Shown here in pieces: positions 14,503-29,114 of a DNA stretch of 64,000 bases (positions are counted from its first letter, which is position 1; each line of letters begins with the position of its first letter). The position numbers were made by a program, and so were the translations under genes. Under the pieces are notes generated by a model that had not been told where the DNA came from, did no database searches, and saw only the letters and a list, made by a program, of their open reading frames with translations. Source of the stretch: Nymphaea colorata (taxonomy: Eukaryota > Streptophyta > Magnoliopsida > Nymphaeales > Nymphaeaceae); contig NC_045139.1 of the NCBI RefSeq assembly GCF_008831285.2, positions 18,088,354 through 18,152,353 on the forward strand, read 5' to 3'.

Positions 14503-17500
14503 ATGGAGCTCCTCCTCATCTGGAACGGCTGTCCTATTACCTCTATTTGTGGCCTTCCTCACCGAAAACTTGCTCTCGCCGGAGACTCCCTCTTCTCGAG
14601 ACGAATTCGCCGGAAAGGTTCCACTCTTGGCTCTGCCTTTCCTTCGATTCCGACCCAACCAGTCAGCCGCTATAGGAGGAAAAGCATCTTCGCTAGCGAA
14701 CAATCAGCAGCGAGCGTTGAGGGATTAGGGAAAGACGGAGATGCTGTCCTCGTCGAAGTTGTTGGGATCGGAAGCAGGAAGGACGCTCTTCTTGATTTCT
14801 GTTTGGAGTCTCCGTTCTTTGATTCGACTTCCGTGAGATTCTGGTGCGTCATTCATCCGATTTTTATTTTCTTTCTCGGGGTTTCGCCTCGCAGTTTCAG
14901 ATGCAAATTGGGCTTGTTCAGTTCGGTTCTTGCTGCGACCCACGATTCATTTCATGAACTACATTTCTTCGTTGGTGCCCATTTCTTTTTATGTATCTTG
15001 GATTTGGGTTTGTTATTCTTTCGAGTCTGACTTTGTCTTCGATTTTCTCGCTTATGTCGTTGGAGATTCAAATTGGCATTGTCTGTGCAGTACTTCTTTT
15101 ACATTGATAAGTTTAGTTGTAGATTTAGTTACATAAGAATCTTGCACTGTTTGTTCAAAATTTTGCCAATGTAGGTGGTAAAATTTTGAATTTCGAAAAA
15201 ATCCAACGTCCTTTAGATTTTCTGGAATATTTTCTGTTTGTAGGATGATATTTATTGGCTTACTTGCGGGAGCTTTAGATGGATGAATGACGCAAACAGG
15301 AATATGTCCTATACCTCACTTTAGCAGGAGCTGCATTTGGTTTGTTATCCTGCGAACGTCGCATAAAGTCTGACGTGCCAGTGGGATATAGAATATATGA
15401 TTACAGCGTAGGAAGGCGCTTATGGAACATGACGCTTGGAGAAGGGAAGCATGCTTGTGTTAATGGAAATTGTGCTCTGACTGCCACAAAATCGTTATAT
15501 TGCCTCTTAAAGCTTTCCTCGCTGCACATTTCTTTCTGGATTCTGCGGCGCTCCTTATTTCCTTCCTATCTATTCCAGTTAGAATTTGGATGTTTTCTAA
15601 ATGTGCCTGCTTCCTAGACCATGACTTTCTTTAAGCACTCGCTAAATTAATTTCTGTACCTGATTCTCTTTCTTCAACTATAAAATATCTTCTCCGATAT
15701 CTTTGAAATGCTGAATTTTCTGCTGACATCTATAGTTTGTTATTTCGTTGTTGATAACAGGATAAACTTGATGAAGATTTTTGTAGTTCTTGACTTCTTG
15801 TACAACTATTATTGCAGAACCAACATTGCTTTCTGCATTAAAAAATTGAGATGATTTGTTATATGTTATACTACATTACATGCTAAGCAGTTGTAAGCAC
15901 TCACATTGCCACTTTTTAAATTGACAATGTGCAGAACCTGGAAATGGTTTTAGGTCTTTCGTTAAAAGAAGAAAAACCTAAAATTCTTTCAAATGTGAAG
16001 CTCATACACTACTTTCTTGCAGGACCATGCATATGGAGTCAGGGAAGGTGGAGTTACATCAGAAAAGTATTGGAAAAGGTCTTTCACTTTTGCCTGCTAA
16101 AACTTTGGCTAAAGGATGTTATGCCATAGAGGATGAACAAACTTGAATTCTAAAAATGTATGAACTACTCTCAGAGAAATTATAAAATGACCATTGTACT
16201 GAAAAGAGGTTGGATTTGGTATACAGTATACTCAATCAAATCGAACTCCTTTCCGACTTCTTCATGTTGGCGAAGACTAGTAACATCCCAACAAGGCTAT
16301 GGCCACTAACATGAAGAAAGATGCACCCAAATGGTTATATCCGATCTTTATACAATTATACTCTGTCTATTAATGAGAAATATTAATAGTAGAAATATCA
16401 GTAAGCATTTTTGTTTTCTTTCTTTTTGACAAACTCTGTCTACAGCTGCAGAGGACTTAAATTTTCTTCTTAGTGGTACTAATATAGGCATCAAGTCTTT
16501 CAGTTCCTTGTATTTGCTATGCACTATATACATGCTTGTCTAACACAATGCTACTGACAGTTTGTGATTTTTTTTCACTAGGTTTGGTGCAAGTCAGTGG
16601 TGAACATCTTCTATCAACCAGAATAAGCTCCAGAGCTCTCATTCTTGTTTGTACATTCCGTTCCTTTTCTTAATTGGGATGTGAACATTTTATTTTTGTT
16701 GTCATGCCTGGATCATTGCAAAGCAGCTATTGGCCTTCTAGTTTCTTGGTGTCTTATCTCTTACATCTATTCATGTCTACTTGCCAACTCAAATAGTGAT
16801 TTATGCAGTTGAGAAAATTGATTACTCCTAAAGTCAGCTGGTGATTTGGAGTTCAATCGCTTCCATTTATTTTTGTTTTCCCTTTTCTATTTTAGGTCTA
16901 TCTTGCATTGTTTAGGTGTCTTGAAACTAAGTAGGAAAGGAGGAATGAAAAGAGTGGTGTTGTATGGTCTGACGTTTATTTGTAACTAGAATCTCATGTA
17001 TATAGAGCATATCATCATGAGCTGAGGTTACTCCTCCATTTACATGGGAACAGCTGCTAATAGATCTCTAGGGATTGGTTTGACTGTTCAGAACCAAGAA
17101 AATTTCAAAAAATGTGTACAACTAAATTTGTTCTCTCTATGTATGGGCTTCACTGCATGAACAAGCTTAGGGGAGGTTTTCCAGAAAGCAACCTCCATAA
17201 TTACAGAGTTTGATTGAAAAAGTGCAATTTGGAAGAGAAGATCAGCCTTAAGCTTGCACGTAAAACTTGAAAATAAAGGTGGAAAGAAAAAGAACAAAGC
17301 TTCCAAATGATGTCAGAGAGTTTTGCGAAAATTGCAAATACTCTGACCTTATTCTAGTATTTTGCTAGATAAGAAACAACCTTTTTTTTAATGCAGATAT
17401 ACTAGTTCTACATCAAATCCATCTTAATTCTTGCTTCAAATAAATTGGACCCCTTGCAGCCAAATATGACATGCTTCTTTCTACTTGTTGAGATGCTTTC

Positions 17501-20500
17501 TATATGAACATCTTAATTGGAAAATGCATGAAAAGCTTAAATGAAGAGCTTTTGATTTCTGAAATTTCTTTTGAGTAATGAAGTTGATGAATTAATTACA
17601 TATGCTTGCTGTATTATCTCATTTATGGCATATACAGCATGCCAACTTACTACAGTATTTTGAGAATACATACTATATATATATATATATATAGTAACCC
17701 TGGACCTTGGTGGTGGGGGAAAGGGAGCCTCGTCTTCTCATGCCATTGGAACTTTGTTGCTTGAACGAATTATGTAGAACTGCACACATGCCCATGCATA
17801 TTACTGTCCTTTGATTCACAATGAATTCATTACCTTACTGTTTCTTATTGTTGTGTAGGTAGCTAGTTCTGGATATGGTTCAGATATTCATTCTATGATT
17901 TCACTTCTTAACTCAATAAAGTCACTTAATTTCATAGTGATGGGTATCATTTTGAAACCATTCAGCTTTGAAGGGAAAAGACGTCAGTCTGAGGTAGGAT
18001 CACTACTGGTTTCATTGGCTTGACTATTTAATATTTCATTTTCCTGCTTTTGGACCTTCTCTGAAAGGCTTAAGTGTCATATGCCTTGTGCCTATTTGTG
18101 CTTCCTTGACAATGTCACACTGACACAGATTTCAGTGGGTGTGTGGGGCACTGTCTAAAAAATTGAGTTGTGCAGGTAATCTGTGTGTCGGTCCAGTGCA
18201 TAATTCATCACATGGCCAATTTCTTCCAGCGCTCTATATTTTACATCTACTTACTCAGTAAGAGTAGTTCTGGACATACATGATATTTGAAAGTTATATC
18301 AATACCATCATTCACTATTGCCAATGGGAATAAGGTTAAAGTCAATCATGGGAGCATCAATATTGTAGCAAATTAAACTACATTAACAGTTAAACGATAT
18401 GATACAATATTCTTCAACCTCAAATCAAGAAGAACTGCATTACTGAAAGTTTTTAATATAAAACCTAAAAAGCAAAACAAGATTTAAAGCTACAAAAAGA
18501 ATCATCCCTCATCAGAAGGATTTTTAAACCATCAAGTAACTAAAAGGGAGAATACTTATGTTTAAAATGTTAAGAAATATATTTTAAGGAAAATCTCACA
18601 TCAAATATCGTGATAACACCTTGATATATGATTTCTTTTATAATATTTTCAATTTCAATTATTATGACTTATGAGAAAGCTTCCATTGGACAAAATGCCC
18701 CAACATTCTAACATTTTCTGATAATATCATATTTATTTTCATCAATTTAAGTATGTACGGAAGTAACTGGTTACTTTCCATTATATTTATGAGCAGATGA
18801 TCTAATTTAATGCAATCATCAGTGGGTTGCCACTCACACTAACTGAAAAAGCTGGAAATTGTGTACTAGAGGCTTCTAAACTTTAGCACTGCCTATTTTG
18901 CCGTTCTATATGCTCCACTGCAAATGGTGCTACTAAAATTTTGTTTAAAGATTTGTTAGGAGTCTTATCTTTCCATCTTTCTGTATTGCAATAGAAGCTT
19001 GTGATAACATCAAGAGCAAACATGATGCACGGTTAAGAACTTAAGATACACGTAAATACTTATTTTCATTGAAATTTATTTTACTTTCACAAACTGGATC
19101 TCATTCTTTGTTATGATATTTGTCAGTTTTCTTTCATCTAAAGAATCTATGTTTATGAAAAACTTCAATTAGACAGTGTTGTATTTATTAAATTTACGAT
19201 GTCAATTTGTGGGCTTTTGCTTCTTGTTTTTAACTCCAATAAGCTGCAGGTAGAAGATTTGGTCGAAAAGCTTCGTGACCACACAAATCTTTGTGTTGGT
19301 AAGTGAATGCGAAAGATAGTTTCCTTTGGTTATAAAACTATTTAATGCTGTTTCTTTTATTCGAAAAATAGTAAATTTCTTTGGTGATAAAACTATTTCA
19401 TGTTGTTTCTTTTATTTGAGAAACATTTGGTTCGTTTACTGTCAACTTCATGGATCGGCTTAGGTTTGGGTTGGATCTTGGCTACCATCTTCAACATAAT
19501 CAGGTTTGGAGTTGGGTTCAAACTTGGATTTGATTTTCTGAAAGTGTTGTCACAAAAAACGTGCACAGGTATTATACGGTGAGAAATTTCTCGGGTATAA
19601 TATGGCAAAGTTGTATAGCTCGGGAATAAAACGGAAAAATCTCGGCAAATTTTAAAAATATTTAAAACATTTAATAAATGCTGAAAATTATAAAAAAATA
19701 AAAAATAATAAAAATACGAAAAAACGCATATTATTTCTGGCATTTTTTTAAAAAAGACGCGTTTTTTTCATGTTTTATATGGCTGACCTTGGCATATTAT
19801 ACGCATTTTTTTTCCAATAGGACGCTTTTTCTGTAACAGCGTTTGAAACCATACCCAGTCCAAATAACTTAGTGTTCTGGCTTGAACATGTAAACAGGGA
19901 TGGGCGTCTGTCAGGTTTCTAGGCTCAGGTTCAGAGTTTGGACAAAAACTGTGAACCATACTCAGATCCAATAACTAGTTAGTCTTATTTTTCTTTACCA
20001 GGCCTATATATGTTTAGCTAGTAGGTGGATATCTGGGATTCTGGTTAACCTGATTTATGAGCATCCCTAGCCTGGGTAAATATCTGCTGTCATGATGGCA
20101 AATTTGTCCCATGAATTGTGAGAAATGACGTTGACGCCTGTTCTGTCAAGGAAATGTTGCATACATTGATGCTAGTTAATTTTCTAGATCCCGTCTTTTG
20201 GTTCAATATACCTCCCTAGTTTGGTGGATCTCCTGATCTGCACATGTGCAACTTCAGTATTTCATGCTTGGGGATTCTTTTATCTTTAAAATGTTAGTAT
20301 ACGATATTGAAGGGTTTTGTAATTCATTCAATCCATTCTACAAGGCTTTAAGCATTTGATCGTTCTATTTTGCCTGGATAATATGCACTTTAATCACCAG
20401 TGAAACCTTTCATCTCAAAATTTTCTTATCGGCCAATGAGTCTGCCTGGCTGCTGTGAAGGTTTGTGCTATATTACCATTTGTTGCCATTGAAGTTTGGA

Positions 20501-21193
20501 TTTTAGGTTGTCATTTCACTTTTAGAACGATATCAATGTTGTAGTAGGCATATCGTAACACATATTGGTTGCGCCGGCCTATATGCCGTATGATAACGTA
20601 TCGTAACTATAGCATAGTGTATCATAAAATTAAATTTTTAATTGATAAAAAAATTTTAAAAATTGAAAAAAATAGGAAAAATATTTTTCCATATACAAAA
20701 CCAATCACACATAAAGAACATTCATGATTCATTATTCATAAGTCATAATATATCAACAACACATTCAAAAATAAGAAATGAGAAATTATGAATAACGTAA
20801 TAAGTATCCATAAAGTTTCAACTTTAAGCTTTGTGAAGAATGACTGCCAGCAACCCTTCCTCGTTGTTGACTTCAATTCCTGCAAGAGCCTCTGCATCAA
20901 TGAGACCGTCGACACTGCAAGCTCCTGCGATAGCGTCAACGCTGCTGCTGGAAGCTTACAACATCTTGGGTCCACGCCTTGACCTCCAATAACCCCAATA
21001 TCCCCATCTACCCCTTCTTTGAAGAGGACAAGCGGAACTTTGATGTCGATGGGTTGAATGTTCCTTCTGTATAGCAAAAGTAGACGAAGAGACCTTTGAG
21101 ACCCAATATCCCTGTCTGCCCCTGACTGGGTGATAGCTCCTTCTGCACAGTGGAAGAAGACAGAGAGAGCAAAGTGCGGCGAATAGATGAAGA

Positions 21194-21235
<42 letters not shown>

Positions 21236-24200
21236 TAAAGTGCATGCAAGCCCTAACAAACAAAAAAAAAAATTAGAGTTTTAATCGCACCCCTCGTAGG
21301 TGGATTAAAATCCATGGAAAGGAATCCCAAATTTGCATAAAAATTTTGGGATTCCGTTCCTACGTTTGTTGGCATTAAGGAGTTCTTCTAAAACATGGAT
21401 TGGGTTCCCACCTAAACAGTGGAATTCATGCATGACAAACATGCCCTTATATATGTTTGGAAAGCGAGAGGAAGAGACTATTATGAGAAGAAGCACTAAA
21501 GCCCCTTTTTTCATTTTGTTCCCGTAGCGTACGATATGGGTGATACAATTACGATACAGGGATGTATCTTGGGCATATCATATAGGTTTTTCAATCCTAT
21601 ATGATACAGCTCGTATCGTGCGATCAGATAATACTGAATGATATAATAAACCGTTGTATTACAGAAGCTTTCATATGCTTTCATTTTGACTCTAAACTGC
21701 ATGCATTATAATTAAGATTCTAGGAGGCTTCTAAGTCAATCAACAGCCTTCTTTTCTTTCTCCGGTCTTACTATATCTGCTAGCCCATATTATGGATTGT
21801 GTTGCATTATCTAATTCAAGTGGCAATTCAACTAAATGGTCATGAAAGGATTTTGGTGGTTAATTTTAAAGATTATGATCTTTAGGCTCCGTTTCGTTGC
21901 TGGCACAAAATCCATGGTCAATGTGCCATTTGTGTGTCAAAAACACTCATTGTCACTATTATTTGATGATCTTTAAGAAAATAATAAATTGCTGACACTG
22001 AGCATGAACTAGCAGTGGTTGAAACTGATGCTCTACTTAAACGAGAAGCAGTTACACTTGCAGAGGCCATGGTCAGTGCAAATAATGCTATACTGATGGC
22101 TATCATGACTACTTCTATTATCTTTATGGTAAGCTCTTATTACTTAAAGGCCTTCTGGTTTCTCTTTTGATATCCTCCTTCAATTCTTTACATGAATCTC
22201 ATTAATGAACATATTGGTCACCTTCTCAGGATAGTAAGCCAAAGTTTCTTCTTTCATCACAAGATAGTTTCAGAGAGCTCAAATATCCGGAACTCCTGGA
22301 TGTGAGTTTCCTTTGCGCTTTCAAGTATGAATAACTTACTGTATATAGTTAGCTACGAATATCAACTAGGCTTTTATGGTTGCATTATGAATCCCAGAAC
22401 AGGGATGGACTGCCTGTTCCTTTTCTAAACTGGCATTGATATTCTGAAAGGTTGTTATCTAACTATTTAAGACAAATAAACTTTTCTGAAATGGTCAGCT
22501 CTTGGAAGTCTATGGAGAAGCAAAAGTTGGTTATGGAGCTGGTTATGACATCAAAACAACAATTGAACGTGCCATCCTGGAATGTGATTTTCTTAAAGAC
22601 GGAGTTATCCAGGTACAAGATTGTCATGATGAATAGGTATACTGTTTCAGTTATTTTACATAGTCACAACTCTTTTATGACTGGATCAGCAAGGGATGTC
22701 GAGGGCTAGTTGATTTTAGTATTTACAGTCTGATATTTTCTGATATTGTGCATGCTTTTATAAATCAGATGCCACTTCAATAATTCTTGCCAAACTTTAA
22801 GCTGTATAAGCTGGTATCTTCTTCCTGCACACAAAAGTCTCTGTTCTATGCAATAGGAATCAGGGTTGGACACATGTTAATCATGCTATTCTTGTAGCTA
22901 CCCTAATATTTTGAGATTTCCTTTCTTGCAAGGAAAATTGAAAGCTTAGGCCTTGTCCTGGACACACTCAAACCACATTGACATAAAACTTTATTGAATA
23001 TCAAATCAGAGTGTATACATCGAAAGAAGTTCAATAAGTTCTAGGCATGAAAAGATCAGTCTGAAACAATATTTAGTTTCATTAGGACCTGAATATTGGG
23101 TGCCACCAAATCCACTTAATGAGCCACTGTGCTCCTCACTAACAACCTTGTGGTACCCTATGTTGTTAAGGCCTCGCCTAGGAGTGGACTAAGTGTGAGT
23201 CCACACCCATTGCCTAAGTCCACCACTTAGCTGACGGGAACATGCCTAGTCCATGGGAAAGTGAAGTCACCTTCCGTTTCAATTAAGATTTCTTGATTCA
23301 TGTACTTTATTTTGCATTGATTATTATGTTGATTATGCTGTTGTAGGTATACTGTTATATGTATATACTGTTAGTCACTTAGTTTGTTATATAGTATTGT
23401 GATACCTCATACCTGTTATATGTATACATTAGTATGGTTATGTTGCATACTTATTCTGTATAGTTATATGTATTGTTAATTTGTTATACCTGTTACAAAC
23501 TTATATGTATATACTATTATGTTAAATTGTATTGTAGTGCAATTTGTTATCCCTGTTATATGTATTTTAATACGTGTTATATGTATATACTGTTAGCCTA
23601 TTATTTAATATGTAGTATTGTGATACCTGTAACCTGTTATATGTACATAAGTATATTGTTTTACCACCATTATGCTTGGACCTAAGGTCCAAATGCATCA
23701 AAGTGAGTTGTGATTGCCCCGTCCATATAGGAGTTGATAACAGTCCCATGTCAAAGACCTTAGAAATCTTTTGACGTCTATATGCTTGTATTTCATACCA
23801 TTGGTAGTCATCGATCATGGTCTTTTTGGGTTGTGAATCAAGCTGGTTCTGGGGCGGCATAGGATTCATTACACTGGCAAGTTGAGTCAGTTTTGGCCCG
23901 TCATAAGAATTCCTGTCATATTCATTGATTTATATAAATCATCATTTTGTTTTGATAATTGTGGAGATTTAATAGTTAATGAGTTAAGTATTTTGCTAAA
24001 CTGCTTCTCACTCGATCCCTTTGCTGTTTGTTGTTTCTGAGATGGAGATTGAATTGCATTTGTTGCTTATTTTAAGACCCTGATGTTTTTGAATTTTGTA
24101 GTAAATAGATCACATGTTTTTGGAGTTATCGGCAATTCAATTTTAAGTTGCAACTAGATTGCCATTTTGCTGTACTTAGAAAATTTTATAATGTGATACC

Positions 24201-27200
24201 TCCTATTCCCAACTATGGTGTTATTTGGTCTTGGAGGCACATTCATTTATCATGAAGGTATATTTGATGTTTACAATGGAGCTTTTTCCCCAAAAGTTTT
24301 TGCTGCTGCCTTTTCTTGAGACCTTGAACTCATCATTTTGCAGGGCTTTTGGGTACCACCTAGACTTCATATTCTGGCCTTTGAGCTTGATCATTGTCAC
24401 AAATGTTGTTGAGTTTTTATTAGCAAGTTTTTTCTTGGGTATTAAACGAAAAGCTTGTCTTTTGCTGGAAAAGTTTGGGAAAATAATGTAAAAAAAATAT
24501 CAAATTTGAATTTTCCAAAATATTTATTAAAATACTAAAATAAGCATCAAAGAATTAATTTCTACCAAAAACTTTTTTTTTCTGAAAGATGGAAAAGAAT
24601 AAAAACATGAAATGTTTTCACTTTGGCAATTTTTTCTAAATATCATGATATTTCCCTTTTCTTGTTTGCCTTTATTTTTCCTTTTCTTTTGCATTTTTTG
24701 GGAAAAACTGGTGATATTCATGACAGTGAGTTTGATATGGCACCCGGGAAGTACGACTGCAACTTATGCATCCTTGTCATCATAACTCTGGAACCGAAAC
24801 TGTAATTGCTTAATCTGACTATTATTTTACATGCTAGTTCATATCCATACCAATCTAATGCAGCCTGTTCCACAGGAGCTGGATGGGATAATCATCTGCA
24901 CTATTGCAAGTGCTGCACATTTGGGCAAAAATGATATGCATGCTTTTATGAAAATCTTCCGCCAGACATCCCGATGCTCAACAGAAATCCTATTTTCCTA
25001 TATCCTTGAATCTAATCTGGATCCTGGACTTCTTCTAACAACTATTATCATTCCCAAGTAAGTCTTGTCTCATATTATGCAAATTCAACAAGGTGAATTT
25101 CCAGTCATCAGGGTTTATCTGGTTTGGCCCCAAGTAGGTCAGCGATTGAGGGTCATCATCATTAGCACCATCATCATTGTTATTCTTGTTCTTATTTTGA
25201 AGCTTAACATAATCTCCTGTGCATTTAAGGAGTATGTTGCCTTCAACAAAGTCAAAAATAAAAGCAAGTTCCCCATATGTCTCTAGACTCTCTACAGACT
25301 TCTCATATTGTATTTTATGATATTAGTGCCAAATCTTCATAAGAAAAACTTCTTGTGGGAATAATCATTGGTAATAAGTAAAGCTAATAAGTTTAATGAT
25401 TGTGCCTGGTGTAATACTTGTATAACTTAATCAATGTTGCATTATGTTTTGAGAGCATTATCTTTTCTGGATTTTGCATTCCCTGTGAACTGGTTACAGC
25501 AAGTCCTTGACATTGGTGATACTGCCTTTTAACCAGTTCTGTGAAGCAGGAGCCGCCAAAAGAGAGTTTCTGGTCCAATTTGGCTCACCACATTCCCTTC
25601 CTCTTCCCTTTTCTTGGAAAAACAACTCCTCTGCAGCCTGGAGACTATCCATCAGCTCAGATAATTGAAAAAACAAGTCCTTCAGAAGAGGTCTCTGGTC
25701 CAGCAAATGGGATGACAGATTTGCAAAGATTGAAGTATGAGAGTTCTATGAATGTCTGTGGTGAATATAACATCTCCTACTGTGATGAACCTTCCATGGA
25801 AGAAAATTCTGATGAAATATTTCCTTTAAGGTTTTTTTATCTTTTTACATTTTCATGTATGTTATTTAATTTGTTCATGAAGCACACAAATTTGTTAAGA
25901 GTTCTGACCTTTGGAATGCACTATAATTGTAGTAAATCAGACGATCCAAAAGCTGAAAGTAGGATCAGTTATTCACAGTCTGATATCGATCATCATCACA
26001 TTGATTGTCATCTAGAAGGTAATGATCTGGTCTATACTTGTAGTTATCTGACAATCTACAGAGTGATTTCTCTATGACCTTGTCATGCATCCTCAGGCAT
26101 GAAATTATCAAATGACAAACAACAGGGAAATGGAACTTCAATAATTATTGAACTTTAGTTTCTATTGAAGAATTTGCTTTTAAGGGGACTAACCTAATTT
26201 TTTGGCAGGACAACCAGATGCTCAGGTATGGGACAAGAAATGTCAAACCACTCGTAAAGATGGTCCTTTTGTTGATCATGTGACCACCTACTCTCTTCCA
26301 GTTGGTGTAAAGCAGTTTAAAAAGTCTTTTGATGATACTCAGCTTTATCACCCTTCCATGGAGCATAAAACATCATACCCCATGGGAGAGGAACTTTTAC
26401 AATCTCGTAGCAAGAGATCTTGGGATGCATTAGCTGATGCAGGGATTCAGGCTGTAGTGGAAGCTTACAACTCAGCGTCATCCCTTTTAAATAATAAATA
26501 TGACAATGGTTCTGGGAAGCAAGGTTCTCTCTCTTTACGTGCATCTTATATGCTGGTATGTGCTTCAGTTCTGCAAAGGCGGGCTTTGTTTCATTAAATT
26601 TAAGGTTTAGTATTTTCTTTGGAAAAGAAAGTTCAGAATTATTATTTTCATGATGTGGATTATCATCTTCTGAGCTCCAACAGCTTGCATGTCTGTCTGG
26701 TCTGCTGATCTAGTTTTGCCTTTAAAATTTGTTTCTGTATGATATTTAAGATCTTGCGTTGCAGCTTTACCAGACTCATATTCTTGAGATAGTTTAGGAT
26801 CACACCAAGCTCAAATCAAGCAGCAGTGGTTAAGCTTGGTGTTCAAATTATCTCACCCCTAAACCATGACTGATCTACTTGATATGCCATCCCATAAGTG
26901 AAATTTGCTTTTTGACCTCTTTTCTGTAAGTTTTATTTGCTTATCCTCAAGCCCAAAAGAAAACTTGAGCAGGCCATTCTGAGTTTTAGGTCTTAGTACT
27001 GCAGGATCAGGAGGTAACATGATAACACCTTACATGTGGCAAAAGCAGGTTGTCCGTCCTGGTACCTTTCCACTAGAAATTGTTTGAGATTCTTAGAAAG
27101 CTCAGTTTCTTGTTTATGAACTGAGCCATAATATGGAAAACTCTTGTTAACATGGACAGTTAAACTGAAACACAATAAAAAAACAATCTACTGAAGATAC

Positions 27201-28661
27201 TAAAAAAGAGATGCCTAGACTTGCCTTATTTGATAAACGAAGACACCCTTGGCAAATGCTTTTGCTGTTTTTCATTTTTTTATAAATCCAAAAATTTCAC
27301 ATCCCAATATGAAATAAAGGTTTCTCGATTACCTCTCTTAGTTGTTGTTCTCTCTGGAAGACCAGCACCATAGGACTGGATCACTTTGATGTTATCACAT
27401 ATTAATATCTGCAGGAAGTGGACTGCCTTTCAGTTAAAACAGTCAAAGCAATTCCATCAAATACATAAACATAAGGCAGTTCATAAACATAAGGTAGTTC
27501 TTTCACAGTACCAATTATTGATTTTTTTTATCTGCAAGTTAGTATGTGAAACTGCAGTTAATAATTCAACATATGGTTCATGCAAAAAAAGGGTTTAAAA
27601 AGAATATTTGTATATGGAACATACTGGGGATTTACCCCATGTGTATACCAAGCTGCCCTTTTGTGCATCTACTGATGGAATCCAAGTATCGGTAATTTTA
27701 TATATATATTTTGAAGTTTACACCGCAGAAGCACATTATTTGTTTCTCTTGGAACAGTCTATTGTAATAAGCATGATCCAAATTTTGAACACTGTAGATA
27801 GACTTTTAGAGGTTCTTTTCCTTTTCGGTCCAGGAAGCAGAAAGAGATTCAAAGAAAAAATGGTCTCCTACTATGGAGATGAAATATAGAGGAGGAATAT
27901 ACAAAGGACGCTGTAAAGGAGGTTTTCCTGAAGGAAAGGTACATTGATGCTGCAAAGTACACAACCAAAAGCAGGAGTTTTCTGAACTAATAGAAAACTG
28001 TGGACTCTTGTGTTACAATTCAGTTGTGCCTTTTTTGTAAATTTTACCCTAGTTCACTTTTATATTGCTTATGTTTTATGCATTTATGCCCCAGGGTCGA
28101 TTAATGTATGCTGATGGTAGTTTTTATGATGGTTTGTGGCATCATGGTAAGAAATCAGGCTTGGGCTCATTTTACTATATAAATGGTGATGTATTTCAAG
28201 GCTCATGGAGGGATGATCTCATGCATGGTAAGGTATGTTAAGTTGAACTTACTATCTTACCAAGAATTTGGAATCTGTTTCATCTTTGGTACACACTACA
28301 TATTTTATGAAGTCTGATAATTGGCATTGGTTGTATCTTGCATTAGCTGCACTTACATATCATCATTTTTGTTATTATTTCTATACGTTGCATGGACACC
28401 AACACAAAGTCTGGGTGTCATGGCTGGTCTTTAAAAATTAAACTCTTGGTCATGGTTATACAAATAATCGTCCAATTGGATGGCTCACATATTACCACTT
28501 CAAAAGCAACTTTTCAGATAGATGGATAACAACTGGCCGTTTTCTCTATAAAGTTACTTTTATGTGGCAGCTTTTAAGCCATCTGATGATTCTTACATCT
28601 GATGGTGTGTATGCATCTGTGCACATACATGTGTGTGTGTGTGTGTATGTATTTCAGAGAA

Positions 28662-28693
<32 letters not shown>

Positions 28694-29053
28694 TAGGTCT
28701 GTCCAGTCATGTATTTTCACAAATCCTTTTTAAAAAGCTAACCATGTAGCTATTTCTTTGATGCCTAAAACTATGGCATTCAACATCAAGACTTATTTTT
28801 GGACATATGAGTTTTATAAGCTAACAAAATTCTCACCATTAATAATTGAACTTTTATATAAAATCTTTGTTGTACTTACAAATATATTGAGAAAAGCACA
28901 TGCACATAGTTGATTTTACAGGAGCGCACATGCACATAGTTGATTTTACAAGAGTGCAGATGCATACAGTTGATTTTACAAGAGCATGAATTGAACCAAA
29001 CGTTTGATTGGAATTTCCAGTCAAATGTGGCGACTGGTGTGTGTGTGTGTGTA

Positions 29054-29114
<61 letters not shown>

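Noticed and set aside
15769-15795. Possible ARC3 exon after AACAG at 15768
   Set aside because: Too short, runs into a stop, and does not continue the FtsZ-like fold; 16023-16078 fits phase and similarity (ESGKVELHQK).
20736-21263. 175-codon minus-strand frame in the hAT element
   Set aside because: It starts in a GA microsatellite and is in a different frame from the more protein-like stretch; taken as chance. Only the shorter frame is kept, at low confidence.
28896-28985. CRISPR-like array of regular repeats
   Set aside because: Three directly adjacent 30-bp units without spacers in a plant intron; a minisatellite.
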